In this document: positions 7,842 through 18,070 of the stretch, one piece after another
Layout: the number at the start of each line of letters is the position of its first letter
Position numbering within the stretch: position 1 is the stretch's first letter
Assembly (NCBI GenBank): GCA_039818945.1
Contig: JBCBSZ010000019.1
Location: 8,998 to 72,997, forward strand
DNA length: 64,000 nucleotides
Direction: 5' to 3'
From: JBCBSZ01 sp039818945
Lineage (GTDB): Bacteria > Actinomycetota > Acidimicrobiia > Acidimicrobiales > Poriferisodalaceae
Position numbers and translations under genes: made by a program
Notes under the pieces: model-generated
The model's database searches: none
Told to the model about the DNA's origin: nothing
The model's input: only the letters and a program-made list of their open reading frames with translations

Positions 7842-8755
7842 GCGACACCTTCGCCGCCATCGACTGCGGCACGAACTCGGTCCGGCTCCTCGTGCGGCGG
7901 GGCGACACCGACCTCGTCCGACGAGCCGAGATCACCCGGCTCGGGCGTGGCGTGGACGCGACCGGCCGCCTCGGCGATGAGGGGCTCGCCGCGACGCTCG
8001 CGGTGCTCCGCGAGTACCGGGCGCAGGCGGCCGACCTCGGTGTCGAGTCGTTCCGGGTGGTCGCCACCTCGGCGGCTCGCGACGCCGCCAACGCCGACGA
8101 GCTGCTCGGCCCGGTCCGCGAGCTCTTCGGCACCGAGGCGGAGATCCTCGACGGCGAGACCGAGGGCCGCTGGTCCTACGCCGGTGCCGTCGAGGGGCTC
8201 GGCGTGGCCGACGACGGCGTCCGCACCCTCGTGCTCGACATCGGCGGGGGCAGCTGCGAGCTGGCCGTCGGCACCGCCGAGAGCGAGGGTGCGATCTCGC
8301 TCGACATCGGTTCGGTCCGCCTGACCGAGCGGCTGGTCGAGCACGACCCACCGCGCGCCGAGGAGCTGTCGGCGATGCTGTCGCTCGTGGACGCGCACGT
8401 CGACGAGGCGGTGCAGCTCTTGCCCGCCATCGCCGAGGCCGAGCGCCTCGTGGGCGTCGCCGGCACCATCACGACGGTGGCCGCCGTCGAGATCGGCCTC
8501 CTCGAATGGGACCGCGATCGGGTCCACGGCTTCGTCCTCACCCGCGAGGCCGTCGAGGACGTCTTCCGCACGCTCGCCACCGAGGCCCTCGCCGATCGGG
8601 TCCACAACCCGGGGCTCCCCGCCGAGCGGGCCGACGTGATCGTGGCCGGCTGCTGCATCCTCGTCGCCGTGATGCGCCGCCTCGGCTTCGACGAGTGCCT
8701 GGTGTCCGACGCCGATCTCCTCGATCACATCGTCGCCGACCAGGCGGGGCGATGA
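7838..8755 (+). CDS. Ppx/GppA exopolyphosphatase
   Basis: 305 residues from GTG 7838, overlapping the DUF501 stop. It belongs to the ASKHA ATPase fold: phosphate-1 loop IDCGTNSVRLLV at residues 5-16, phosphate-2 loop LDIGGGSCEL near residue 133, and a GVAGTITTVAAVEIGL segment. The enzyme degrades inorganic polyphosphate and/or hydrolyses pppGpp to ppGpp. At ~300 residues it is the short actinobacterial type without the C-terminal HD domain. Which activity dominates cannot be told from sequence. Confidence 0.88.
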   Translation: MSDTFAAIDCGTNSVRLLVRRGDTDLVRRAEITRLGRGVDATGRLGDEGLAATLAVLREYRAQAADLGVESFRVVATSAARDAANADELLGPVRELFGTEAEILDGETEGRWSYAGAVEGLGVADDGVRTLVLDIGGGSCELAVGTAESEGAISLDIGSVRLTERLVEHDPPRAEELSAMLSLVDAHVDEAVQLLPAIAEAERLVGVAGTITTVAAVEIGLLEWDRDRVHGFVLTREAVEDVFRTLATEALADRVHNPGLPAERADVIVAGCCILVAVMRRLGFDECLVSDADLLDHIVADQAGR

Positions 8756-9357
8756 CCGGTCCACCCCATCGGTTGGTGAGCCGTCGCCTCGAGCTGCGCG
8801 GCCTCACCAGCGCCGACTGGGAGCAGTGGAGCCGGGTGCGCGAGCGCAGCCGCGACTGGTTGGAGCGATGGGAGCCGCTCCGCGCTGCCGGCACCCTCGA
8901 CCCGGCTCGCGACCGCGGTGCGTTCACCTCGCGGTGCGCCGCCCGCGAGCGGGAGCGCCAGCTGGGTACGGGCTACGCCTTCGGGCTGTTCCTCCACGAC
9001 GGTCGCTTCCTCGGTGAGATCAACATCAACAACGTGCTGCGCTCGGCGTTCATGAGTGCCCACGTCGGCTACTGGGTCGACGAGTCGCACGCCGGCAAGG
9101 GCTACATCCCCGAGGGGCTCGTGCGCGTCTTCTCGTTCGCGTTCGAGCACGCCAAGCTCCATCGGCTCCAGATCTCGATCATCCCCCGCAACGTGCCGAG
9201 CCGGCGCGTCGTCGAGAAGCTCGAGATCCGCGACGAGGGCACCGCGCTGCGCTACCTCCTCATCAACGGCGTGTGGGAGGACCACATCCGCTACGCGATC
9301 ACCGCGGAGGAGTGGGCCGAGCGGGGCCCGGGGCTGATGCGTCGCTTCGTCGACTGA
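8752..9357 (+). CDS. GNAT acetyltransferase, RimJ/RimL-like
   Basis: 201 residues; ATG 8752 overlaps the Ppx stop (ATGA). The RimJ/L-type layout is present: N-terminal LVSRRLELRGLTSADW, acetyl-CoA loop region GYWVDESHAGKGYIPEGLVRV, then HRLQISIIPRNVPSRRVVEKL. Family members acetylate N-terminal amines of ribosomal proteins or other small targets. The substrate here is unknown. It is last in the DUF501-ppx operon and converges with the transporter at 9379. Confidence 0.85.
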   Translation: MTGPPHRLVSRRLELRGLTSADWEQWSRVRERSRDWLERWEPLRAAGTLDPARDRGAFTSRCAARERERQLGTGYAFGLFLHDGRFLGEININNVLRSAFMSAHVGYWVDESHAGKGYIPEGLVRVFSFAFEHAKLHRLQISIIPRNVPSRRVVEKLEIRDEGTALRYLLINGVWEDHIRYAITAEEWAERGPGLMRRFVD

Positions 9358-9378
9358 CGGCCTGCTCGGGCGACGCGC

Positions 9379-11139
9379 TCAGCCGAGGAGCACGGTGGCG
9401 ACCGACAGGGTGGCGACGGTGACCAACGTGAGCGGAGCGCCGAGTCGCAGGTAGTCGCCGTAGCGGTAGCCGCCCGGCCCGTAGACCATCGTGTTGGTCT
9501 GGTAGCCGATCGGCGTGAGGAACGAGCACGACGCCGCGATGGCGACAGCGATCGCGAGCGTGCGCGGGTCGAGGTCGGTCGTCGCCGCCACGTCGAGCGC
9601 GACCGGGACGGCGATCACGGCGGCCGCCGAGTTCGTGACGAGCTCGGTGAGCAGCAGCGTCAGCACGACGAGCCCGATCACGGCCCCGAGGTCGCCCAGC
9701 CCGGACGTGAGATCGACCAGCCCGTCGGCGAGCCGGGCGGCCAGGCCGCTCTGGGCCACGGCGGCTCCGAGCCCGAACGATGCGCCGATCATCACGATGA
9801 CGTCGAGCTGCACCGACTCGCGGGCTTCCGCCGGCGTGAGGATCTTGGCGGCGACGAGGCCGAGGGCGGCGACCAGGGAGGTCTCCAGCAGGCTCATGAC
9901 GCCGAGCACGGGCAGGACCACCACCGCAGCGAGCACACCGAGGACGAGCGGTGCCCAGCGGCTGGCGGCGAGGGACGCGCCGCCCAGTCGGGCGACGAGG
10001 AGGAAGTCGCCCCGCTGGCGCATCCGACCACCGAAGTCGGGGCTGGCGAGCACGACCAGGGTGTCGCCGCCGCGCAGGACGATGTCGCCGAGCTTGCCGC
10101 CGAGTCGCTGGCCGGCGCGGTGCACCGCGATGACGGCGGCCTGGTAACGGCCCCGGAAGCCGATGTCGCGCAGCGTCGAGCCGTTCAACGGCGAGTCGAC
10201 GCCGATCACGCACTCGAAGTAGCGGTGCCGCCCCTCGTCGACGGCGAGCGCGTGCTCGAGCTCGGAGCTCTCGAGCCCGCGCAGCCGCTGGAGGTCGACG
10301 ACGTCCTCGGCTCGCCCGACGAGCGTGATGACGTCGCCGCCCAGCAGCCGCAGCGTCGGGGCGACCGGGGCGATGATGTCCTCACCCCGCCGGACCTCGA
10401 CGAGGAAGACGCCCTGGAGGTGGCGCAGGCCGGCGTCCTCGACCGTGGAACCATCGATCGGGCCGCCGACGGTCACCCGCATCGAGACGGTGAAGTCCGG
10501 TGCGTCGATGCCCGAGATCGAGGGCGGGCGTCGGTCGGGCATGAGCGACGGGCCGAGGAGGATGATCGTGGTAATCCCGACCAGGGCCACGGGGATGCCG
10601 ATCGCGCTCATCTCGAACACGCCGAGCGGATCGCCCGTGGCCTCCTCGAGCAGGCTCGAGACGAGCAGGTTCGTGCTGGTGCCGATGACCGTGATCACGC
10701 CGCCCAGGATCGAGGCGTACGACAGCGGGATCAGCAGCTTCGAGCGCGCCTCGCCTCGTCGGTCGGCCCACGCCCCGACCGGCGGCACCAGCATGGCGAC
10801 GATCGGGGTGTTGGCCAGGAACGCCGACGCCGCGCCCGACGGGACCACGAGCCGGGCGAGTCGGCGGCGTGCGCCGCCCGATGGCCGGAGCACGACGTCG
10901 ATCACCGGCAGGAGCGCGCCGGTCTTGTCGATCGCGCCGGCGAGGACGTAGAGCGCCGCGATCGTGATGGGGGCGCTCGCGCCGAAGCCTGCGAACGCCT
11001 GGTCGGCCTCGGTCACCCCGAAGACGAGCAGGGCGACGGCCGAGGCGAACACGGCGTAGGCCGCCGGGATCAGGTCGCGGGCGATCGCCACGACCATGAC
11101 GCCGAGGACGGCGACGGTGAGCCACTCGTCGGCGGTCAG
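9379..11139 (-). CDS. SLC13/DASS-type transporter with two internal TrkA_C (RCK_C) domains
   Basis: 586 residues. Membrane segments flank a central cytosolic insert (residues ~200-360) of two TrkA_C-like domains (GSTVEDAGLRHLQGVFLVEVRRG and GSTLRDIGFRGRYQAAVIAVHR). Conserved transporter motifs are NTPIVAMLVPPV, GTSTNLLVSSL and, in the second half, TNSAAAVIAVPVAL and GYQTNTMVYGPGGY. Homologues import dicarboxylates, sulfate or other anions with Na+. The best start by family length and by the CTGA overlap with the upstream stop is a CTG at 11139; the first ATG (11097) would give 572 residues and trim the first helix. It is the last gene of a four-gene minus-strand operon. Confidence 0.8.
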   Translation of the reverse strand: MTADEWLTVAVLGVMVVAIARDLIPAAYAVFASAVALLVFGVTEADQAFAGFGASAPITIAALYVLAGAIDKTGALLPVIDVVLRPSGGARRRLARLVVPSGAASAFLANTPIVAMLVPPVGAWADRRGEARSKLLIPLSYASILGGVITVIGTSTNLLVSSLLEEATGDPLGVFEMSAIGIPVALVGITTIILLGPSLMPDRRPPSISGIDAPDFTVSMRVTVGGPIDGSTVEDAGLRHLQGVFLVEVRRGEDIIAPVAPTLRLLGGDVITLVGRAEDVVDLQRLRGLESSELEHALAVDEGRHRYFECVIGVDSPLNGSTLRDIGFRGRYQAAVIAVHRAGQRLGGKLGDIVLRGGDTLVVLASPDFGGRMRQRGDFLLVARLGGASLAASRWAPLVLGVLAAVVVLPVLGVMSLLETSLVAALGLVAAKILTPAEARESVQLDVIVMIGASFGLGAAVAQSGLAARLADGLVDLTSGLGDLGAVIGLVVLTLLLTELVTNSAAAVIAVPVALDVAATTDLDPRTLAIAVAIAASCSFLTPIGYQTNTMVYGPGGYRYGDYLRLGAPLTLVTVATLSVATVLLG

Positions 11140-11888
11140 CGCTTCGAGATCCTCGCCTGGATGGCGGCCAACCGCTCCTGGAACCACGGCTGGTTGAGGG
11201 TCCAGAGCTGGTCCTCGAGCTCGATGGCGACCGCCTCGTCGTGCTCGTCGACGTCGGCCATGCGGCCGAGGTTCTTCTTCACCAGCTCGACGACCGGTCG
11301 GGGGTACGAGGCGCACCGTGCGGCGAGCGCGATCGCCCCGGGCAGGAGCTCGTCGGGCTCGAAGGTGCGCCACACGAGCCCGACCCGCTCGGCCTCCTCA
11401 GCGGAGAGCTGCTCCTCGAAGAACAACATGGCGGCCGCGGCCTGCGGCCCGACCGCCCGGCGCAGCATCCACGTGTGACCGCCGCCGGGGTGGAGGCCGA
11501 GATCGAGGAAGCGGGTGATGAAGCGGGCGCCCGTCGAGGCGACCCGGACGTCGCAGCACAGCGCGAGGTTCATGCCCGCGCCGACCGCTGCGCCGTTCAC
11601 GGCGGCGATGGTCGGCAGCGGAGAGCGGGCCACCCGCAGGAAGGCCTCGTAGACGACGCCGACCGAGCCGTCGCCGCTGCCGCTGAGCTGACCCAGCTCG
11701 GCGCCGGCACAGAACCCTCGCCCGGCGCCGGTGACCACCACCGCACCGACGCCGTCGTCGGCCTCGAGCTCGTCGAAGATCGCCACCATCTCCGGGACCA
11801 TCTCCATGGTGATGGTGTTGCGCCGCTCGGGATCGTCGAGGGTGACGACGGCGACGCCGTCCTCGACCGTGCTCCTGACCAGTGCCAT
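11136..11888 (-). CDS. Enoyl-CoA hydratase/isomerase family protein
   Basis: 250 residues from ATG 11888 with an AAGGGA ribosome binding site just upstream. Crotonase signatures: oxyanion-hole segments GAGRGFCAGAELG and AAVNGAAVGAGMNLAL, plus DVRVASTGARFITRFLDLGLHPGGG. The first catalytic Glu of true hydratases is not obvious in this last segment (Asp-Leu-Gly-Leu-His), so isomerase or other crotonase chemistry is possible. The gene lies 12 bases after the nuclease gene and overlaps the transporter start. Confidence 0.8.
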   Translation of the reverse strand: MALVRSTVEDGVAVVTLDDPERRNTITMEMVPEMVAIFDELEADDGVGAVVVTGAGRGFCAGAELGQLSGSGDGSVGVVYEAFLRVARSPLPTIAAVNGAAVGAGMNLALCCDVRVASTGARFITRFLDLGLHPGGGHTWMLRRAVGPQAAAAMLFFEEQLSAEEAERVGLVWRTFEPDELLPGAIALAARCASYPRPVVELVKKNLGRMADVDEHDEAVAIELEDQLWTLNQPWFQERLAAIQARISKR

Positions 11889-11899
11889 CTGCGATCCCT

Positions 11900-12820
11900 T
11901 CAGTCGTCGCGCTCGGCGAGGTAGGCCGTGCCGGTGTCGCAGTCTGCCTGTACCGGGCACCACGTGCAGGCCGGCCCCGGGCGCTCGATCGGCGTCGCGC
12001 CCTGCCGCAGCGCGACGAGTCGGCGACCGGCGCCGACGACCTGGCGGAGGGCGGCCTCGAGCACACCGTCGTCGACGTCGTCGAAGTCGACCCGGCCCGA
12101 GTCGAGGTAGAAGCTCGCGACCCGTGCCGGGGGCACACCGTTGACGAGGGCTTCGAGGAGGGCGTAGTACCGGAGCTCCTCACGGTGCTGGGGTCGGAGG
12201 CCGCCGGTCTTGAGGTCGATCACGACCCGCCCGGAGATGTCGCCCTCGGGCAGGCCGAGGGTGAGGTCGAAGCGGCCGGTGAGGACGAGCTGGTCGTCGC
12301 AGAGCTCGACCCGGCGGCGCGACTCACACGTCGGTCGCCAGCTCCGGCCGATCGGCGGGAAGCCCTCGAGGAACCGCCCGACCAGCGTCGTGGCCTCGGC
12401 GATCAGCTCGGTGCGGACCGGGTCGCCCGTGCGGCGCAGCAGCTCGCCGACCCCTCGGTCGTCGCCCTCGAGGAGCGCGATGGCGTCCTCGACCAGGTCG
12501 AGCGGTGTCGGTTCGCCCCGCCGATGGATCGACAGCTCGATCGACTTGTGCACGATCCAGCCCCTCGCCATCGGCGGTGTCCACTCGAACGGCGTCGACC
12601 GCTCGGCGACGTGGCGCCGCTCGCAACCCGAGACGCCGCCGAGCGCGTCCTTGCTGATCCAGAGCTCGTCGTCGAGCTCGTCCACGAGCGGTCCGAGCTC
12701 GTCCTCGATGCGGCCGCGCAGCTCGGCCCGGAGGTGGCGGGGCCAGGTGCGGCGCTCGTCGCGGGGTGGGCGGATCCGTTCGAGCACCTCGGTCTGGGCC
12801 GAGGTGAGCGTCGAGGTCAC
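11900..12820 (-). CDS. PD-(D/E)XK nuclease-like protein with Cas4/AddB-type cysteines
   Basis: 306 residues from GTG 12820 (GTGA overlap with the M18 stop). A RecB-like nuclease core is visible: GRFDLTLGLPEG followed by VVIDLKTGG (Asp, DLK). A lone Cys near residue 58 (VSGCERRHV) and a C-terminal Cys triad CTWCPVQADC give the four cysteines expected for an iron-sulfur-stabilised Cas4/AddB nuclease. No helicase domain and no cas genes are nearby. It may be a stand-alone DNA-repair nuclease; role inferred. Confidence 0.8.
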   Translation of the reverse strand: MTSTLTSAQTEVLERIRPPRDERRTWPRHLRAELRGRIEDELGPLVDELDDELWISKDALGGVSGCERRHVAERSTPFEWTPPMARGWIVHKSIELSIHRRGEPTPLDLVEDAIALLEGDDRGVGELLRRTGDPVRTELIAEATTLVGRFLEGFPPIGRSWRPTCESRRRVELCDDQLVLTGRFDLTLGLPEGDISGRVVIDLKTGGLRPQHREELRYYALLEALVNGVPPARVASFYLDSGRVDFDDVDDGVLEAALRQVVGAGRRLVALRQGATPIERPGPACTWCPVQADCDTGTAYLAERDD

Positions 12821-14100
12821 CCGGCGTAGACCTCCGTCAGGGCGGCGACCATCAGCTCGGGGTCGTGGGCGCCGCACAGCTCGCGCGCCGAGTGCATGCT
12901 CAGCTGGGCGATGCCCACGTCGACCGTGCCAACGCCGAGGTTGGCGGCGCTGATCGGACCGATCGTCGAGCCGCACGGGATGTCGTTGCGGTGCACGTAG
13001 CGCTGGACGGGCACGCCCGCCCGGTCGCACGCCACGGCGAAGCGGGCGGCGGTCTCGGCGTCGGAGGCGTAGCGCTGGTTGGCGTTGAGCTTGATCACCG
13101 GCCCGGCGTTGACGGCGATGTGGTGCGAGGGCTCGTGGCGATCGACGTAGTTGGGGTGGGTGGCGTGGGCCATGTCGGCGGACACGACGTAGCCGCCGAC
13201 CAGCGCCCGGTGGAGCTCGTCGCGACCGCCGCCCGCCGCGACGACGATGCGCTCGATCACGCGGCGGATCTCGGCGCTGGCCGCGCCGGTCGCGGTGGTC
13301 GAGCCGACCTCCTCGTGATCGAACAGCACGAGCATGCGGCGCGAGCTCGGCGAGCGGTCGTCGCTGCGGAGGAGGGCGGCCAGCCCGCAGAACGACGAGC
13401 AGAGGTTGTCGAGGCGGGGTGCGGCGAGGAGCTCGTCGTCGCGACCGAGCAGCGCCGAGGGCGTGAGGTCGTGCGCCATCAGGTCCCAGGCGACGATGTC
13501 GTCGGGGTCGACGTCGAGCTCGGTGGCGACGAAGCCGGTGACATCGCCGTCCGCCACGTCGCCCACGCCCCACACCGGAGTGAGGTGGCGCTGCTTGTCG
13601 AGCTGGAGCCCGGCGGTGTTGACCTCGCGGTCGAGGTGGATCGCGAGCTGCGGCACCCGCAGCAGGGGGCGGTCGACGAGCAGGAGGCGGGTCGAGGTGC
13701 CGTCGCCATTGCGGAGGACGATGCGGCCCGAGAGCCCCAGGTCGCGGTCGAGCCAGGAGTTCACCAGCGCGCCGCCGTAGACCTCCATGCCGACCTGGCG
13801 CCATCCGGCGGCCCCGACGTCGGGCCGGGACCGGACCCGGAGGTTGGGGCTGTCGGTGTGGGCGCCGACGAGGACGAACGGTGTCTCGGGCGCTGCGTCA
13901 GGCGGTGAGGACCAGGCGATCAGCGAGCCGCCGTGGCGGGCGAAGCCCCGATCGGGCAGGTCGGTCCACCCGGCCGAGCGGTCCAGCTCGGCGTAGCCGG
14001 TGGCGGCGAGACGGGTCGCGGTCTCGGCCACGGCGTGGTACGGGGAGGGTGCCGCGTCGATGTAGGCCGCCAGCTCGCGGGTGGTCGTCAGGTCCTCCAT
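12817..14100 (-). CDS. apeB: M18 family aminopeptidase
   Basis: 427 residues from ATG 14100. All M18 landmarks are present: VGAHTDSPNLRVR, DHEEVGSTTATGA, SADMAHATHPNYVDRHEP and PCGSTIGPISAANLG; the His, Asp and Glu residues in these bind two metal ions. The enzyme removes acidic or neutral N-terminal residues from peptides in the cytoplasm. It is the first gene of the minus-strand operon and starts only 18 bases from the divergent MenC-like gene, so the two promoters must overlap each other or the coding sequences. The symbol follows bacterial M18 usage. Confidence 0.9.
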   Translation of the reverse strand: MEDLTTTRELAAYIDAAPSPYHAVAETATRLAATGYAELDRSAGWTDLPDRGFARHGGSLIAWSSPPDAAPETPFVLVGAHTDSPNLRVRSRPDVGAAGWRQVGMEVYGGALVNSWLDRDLGLSGRIVLRNGDGTSTRLLLVDRPLLRVPQLAIHLDREVNTAGLQLDKQRHLTPVWGVGDVADGDVTGFVATELDVDPDDIVAWDLMAHDLTPSALLGRDDELLAAPRLDNLCSSFCGLAALLRSDDRSPSSRRMLVLFDHEEVGSTTATGAASAEIRRVIERIVVAAGGGRDELHRALVGGYVVSADMAHATHPNYVDRHEPSHHIAVNAGPVIKLNANQRYASDAETAARFAVACDRAGVPVQRYVHRNDIPCGSTIGPISAANLGVGTVDVGIAQLSMHSARELCGAHDPELMVAALTEVYAG

Positions 14101-14118
14101 TGCACCATTGTGGCGCTG

Positions 14119-15219
14119 GTGAGGGTCGAGGCCGCGGAGCTGCACCGAGTACGCCTGCCCCTGCACCGGCCGCTGCGGTCGGCGCACGGGGTCGAGCACG
14201 AGCGACGGGTGCTGCTGTTGCGGCTGCGCACCGACGTCGGCGACGGGTGGGGGGAGTGCTCGGCGCTGGCGGCACCGACCTACCTCGCCGACCACCTCGA
14301 CGGCGAGCAGCACCTCCTCGCCACGCAGCTCCTCCCGCGGTTGCTGACGGTCGACGACGTGGAGGTCGAGTCGCTCGACCACGTCCTCGGGCTGGTCGGG
14401 CACCCGACCTCGCGAGCCGCCGTCGTCGCTGCGTTGCTCGACGCCCGCCTGCGCGCCGCCGGCCGGTCGCTCGCCGATCAGCTCGGCGTCGAGGCCACCG
14501 CCGTCCCGGTCGGCGTGGTCATCGGCATCGACGACGTCGAGGCCGTGGTGGCCCGGGCGGTGACCGCGGCGGAGTCCGGCGTCGGGCGGATCAAGGTGAA
14601 GATCCGGCCCGGCCACGATCTCGAGCCGCTCCAGGCAGTCAGAGAAGCGGTCGGCGAGGACGTCGAGCTGCACGCCGACGCGAACGGTGCCTACCTCCCC
14701 GACGACCTCGGGCTCCTCCAGCTGCTCGACGGGCTCGGGCTCGGGCTCATCGAGCAGCCCTACCCGGCCGACCGTCTGGTCGACTCGGCGACGCTGCAGC
14801 GCGAGCTGGTCACCCCGATCTCCCTCGACGAGGCGATCGACTCCCCGGCCCGCGCCGTCGACGCCCTGGAGCTCGGCGCCTGCCGGTCGGTCTCGTGCAA
14901 GGCGCCTCGGCTCGGGGGCATCGACCGGGCGGTCGCAGTCCACGACGTCTGCCTCGACCGCGGCGCCGGTGCGTGGGCCGGCGGCATGTACGAGTCCGGC
15001 GTCGGCCGCCACGTCGTGCTCGCGCTCGCCGGCCTGCCCGGCATGACCGAGATCGGCGACGTCGGCCCGACATCGAGCTACCTGGCGGCCGACGTCGTCG
15101 AACAGCAGGACGTCGACGAGGGGACGGTTCGGGTGCACGACGCGCCCGGCATCTCGCCCGTCCCCGACCCGGTCCAGCTCGACGAGCTCGGCGAGGCCGT
15201 GACTGAGTTCACTAGATGA
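14119..15219 (+). CDS. menC: Enolase-superfamily enzyme, o-succinylbenzoate synthase-like
   Basis: 366 residues from GTG 14119; a GTG at 14110 in the same frame is an alternative. The barrel motifs fit MenC type 2: IKVKIRP (KxK acid/base lysine), HADANGAY and LIEQPY (metal ligands), ISLDEAID (third ligand), SCKAPRLGGI (second lysine) and a C-terminal GGMYESGVGRH. MenC dehydrates SHCHC to o-succinylbenzoate in menaquinone synthesis; menaquinone is the likely quinone partner of CODH and cytochrome bd here. Related N-acylamino acid racemases share these motifs, and no other men genes are adjacent, so the exact reaction is not settled. Confidence 0.75.
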   Translation: MRVEAAELHRVRLPLHRPLRSAHGVEHERRVLLLRLRTDVGDGWGECSALAAPTYLADHLDGEQHLLATQLLPRLLTVDDVEVESLDHVLGLVGHPTSRAAVVAALLDARLRAAGRSLADQLGVEATAVPVGVVIGIDDVEAVVARAVTAAESGVGRIKVKIRPGHDLEPLQAVREAVGEDVELHADANGAYLPDDLGLLQLLDGLGLGLIEQPYPADRLVDSATLQRELVTPISLDEAIDSPARAVDALELGACRSVSCKAPRLGGIDRAVAVHDVCLDRGAGAWAGGMYESGVGRHVVLALAGLPGMTEIGDVGPTSSYLAADVVEQQDVDEGTVRVHDAPGISPVPDPVQLDELGEAVTEFTR

Positions 15220-15227
15220 ACTAACCT
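15199..15227 (+). promoter_or_regulatory. Leaderless promoter with overlapping palindromic operator candidate
   Basis: A -35-like GTGACT (15199-15204), a 17-base spacer and -10 TAACCT (15222-15227) end 7 bases before the ATG at 15235. The palindrome AGTTCA-CTAGA-TGAACT (15206-15222) fills the spacer and touches the -10, and it overlaps the menC stop. This is the expected position for repressor binding. The HxlR regulator encoded just downstream of the controlled gene is the obvious candidate. Confidence 0.6.
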
Positions 15228-15234
15228 CGCCGCC

Positions 15235-17468
<2,234 letters not shown>

Positions 17469-17472
<4 letters not shown>

Positions 17473-17939
17473 GGAGGACGAGGTTCGACGACTGGCCCTG
17501 CCCGATCGCCCGGACCACCGACCTGCTCGGCGACTGGTGGACGCCGCTCGTGCTGCGGCAGGCCTTCTTCGGTCAGCGACGGTTCGACGAGATCCAGGAG
17601 GCGATCGGCATCCCGCGGGCGGTGCTCACCGACCGGCTGGGGCGGCTCGTCTCCGAGGGCGTGCTCGACAAGCGGGCCTACCAGGAGCGGCCCGTGCGCT
17701 ACGAGTACCGGCTCACCGATCAGGGGCGAGATCTCTGGGGTGTCCTCGCCGCGATGTGGCGCTTCGGTGAGGACTGGCGCTTCGCCGACGACCCGGAGGA
17801 GAACATCCTGGAGCTGGTCGATCGCGACACCGGCCGGCGGATCGAGCCGATGGTGGTCGATGCCGAGACCGGCGAACCGCTCGACGTGCGCCGGGTCCGG
17901 GTGCGCGTGCGGGGCGGGGGAGAAGGCGCCGGCCGGTAG
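17469..17939 (+). CDS. HxlR-family transcriptional regulator
   Basis: 156 residues from GTG 17469, overlapping the oxidoreductase stop. The N terminus has the HxlR signature CPIARTTDLLGDWWTPLVLR followed by FDEIQEAIGIPRAVLTDRLGRLVSEGVL (winged helix). Cys11 precedes the DNA-binding helix, a position that is redox- or electrophile-sensitive in some HxlR proteins. The C-terminal ~60 residues (TGRRIEPMVVDAETGEPL) are a common extension in actinobacterial members. Co-transcription with the oxidoreductase suggests autoregulation through the palindrome at 15206-15222. Confidence 0.88.
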
Positions 17940-17941
17940 GG

Positions 17942-17998
17942 CGGTGGGCTCCCCACCGGCCGGCTGGCGTCGCGCCTGAGGTGGGCTCAGCGCGACGC
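17942..17998. terminator. Double hairpin between convergent genes
   Basis: Two stem-loops lie after the HxlR stop: CGGTGGG-CTC-CCCACCG (17942-17958) and GCGTCGCG / CGCGACGC enclosing CTGAG-GTGGG-CTCAG with one bulged C (17967-17998). There is no T-run. Position between convergent genes suggests a bidirectional terminator. Confidence 0.65.
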
Positions 17999-18055
17999 GT
18001 CCTGAGACCGGACTGACCATAAGACCATCGAGGGGTCCGACTCAACTCCGGATTC

Positions 18056-18070
18056 TGTAGTGATACTACA
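18056..18070. promoter_or_regulatory. 15-bp palindrome at the rhomboid stop codon
   Basis: TGTAGT-GAT-ACTACA is a perfect 6+6 inverted repeat covering the rhomboid TAG (complement of 18066-18068). It stands out in this GC-rich region. It may be an operator or part of the transcription-end structure; no gene start is close. Confidence 0.4.

Noticed and set aside
11900..12820. Cas4 of a CRISPR system
   Set aside because: The cysteine pattern resembles Cas4, but no other cas genes or repeats exist here, and the operon partners are metabolic.
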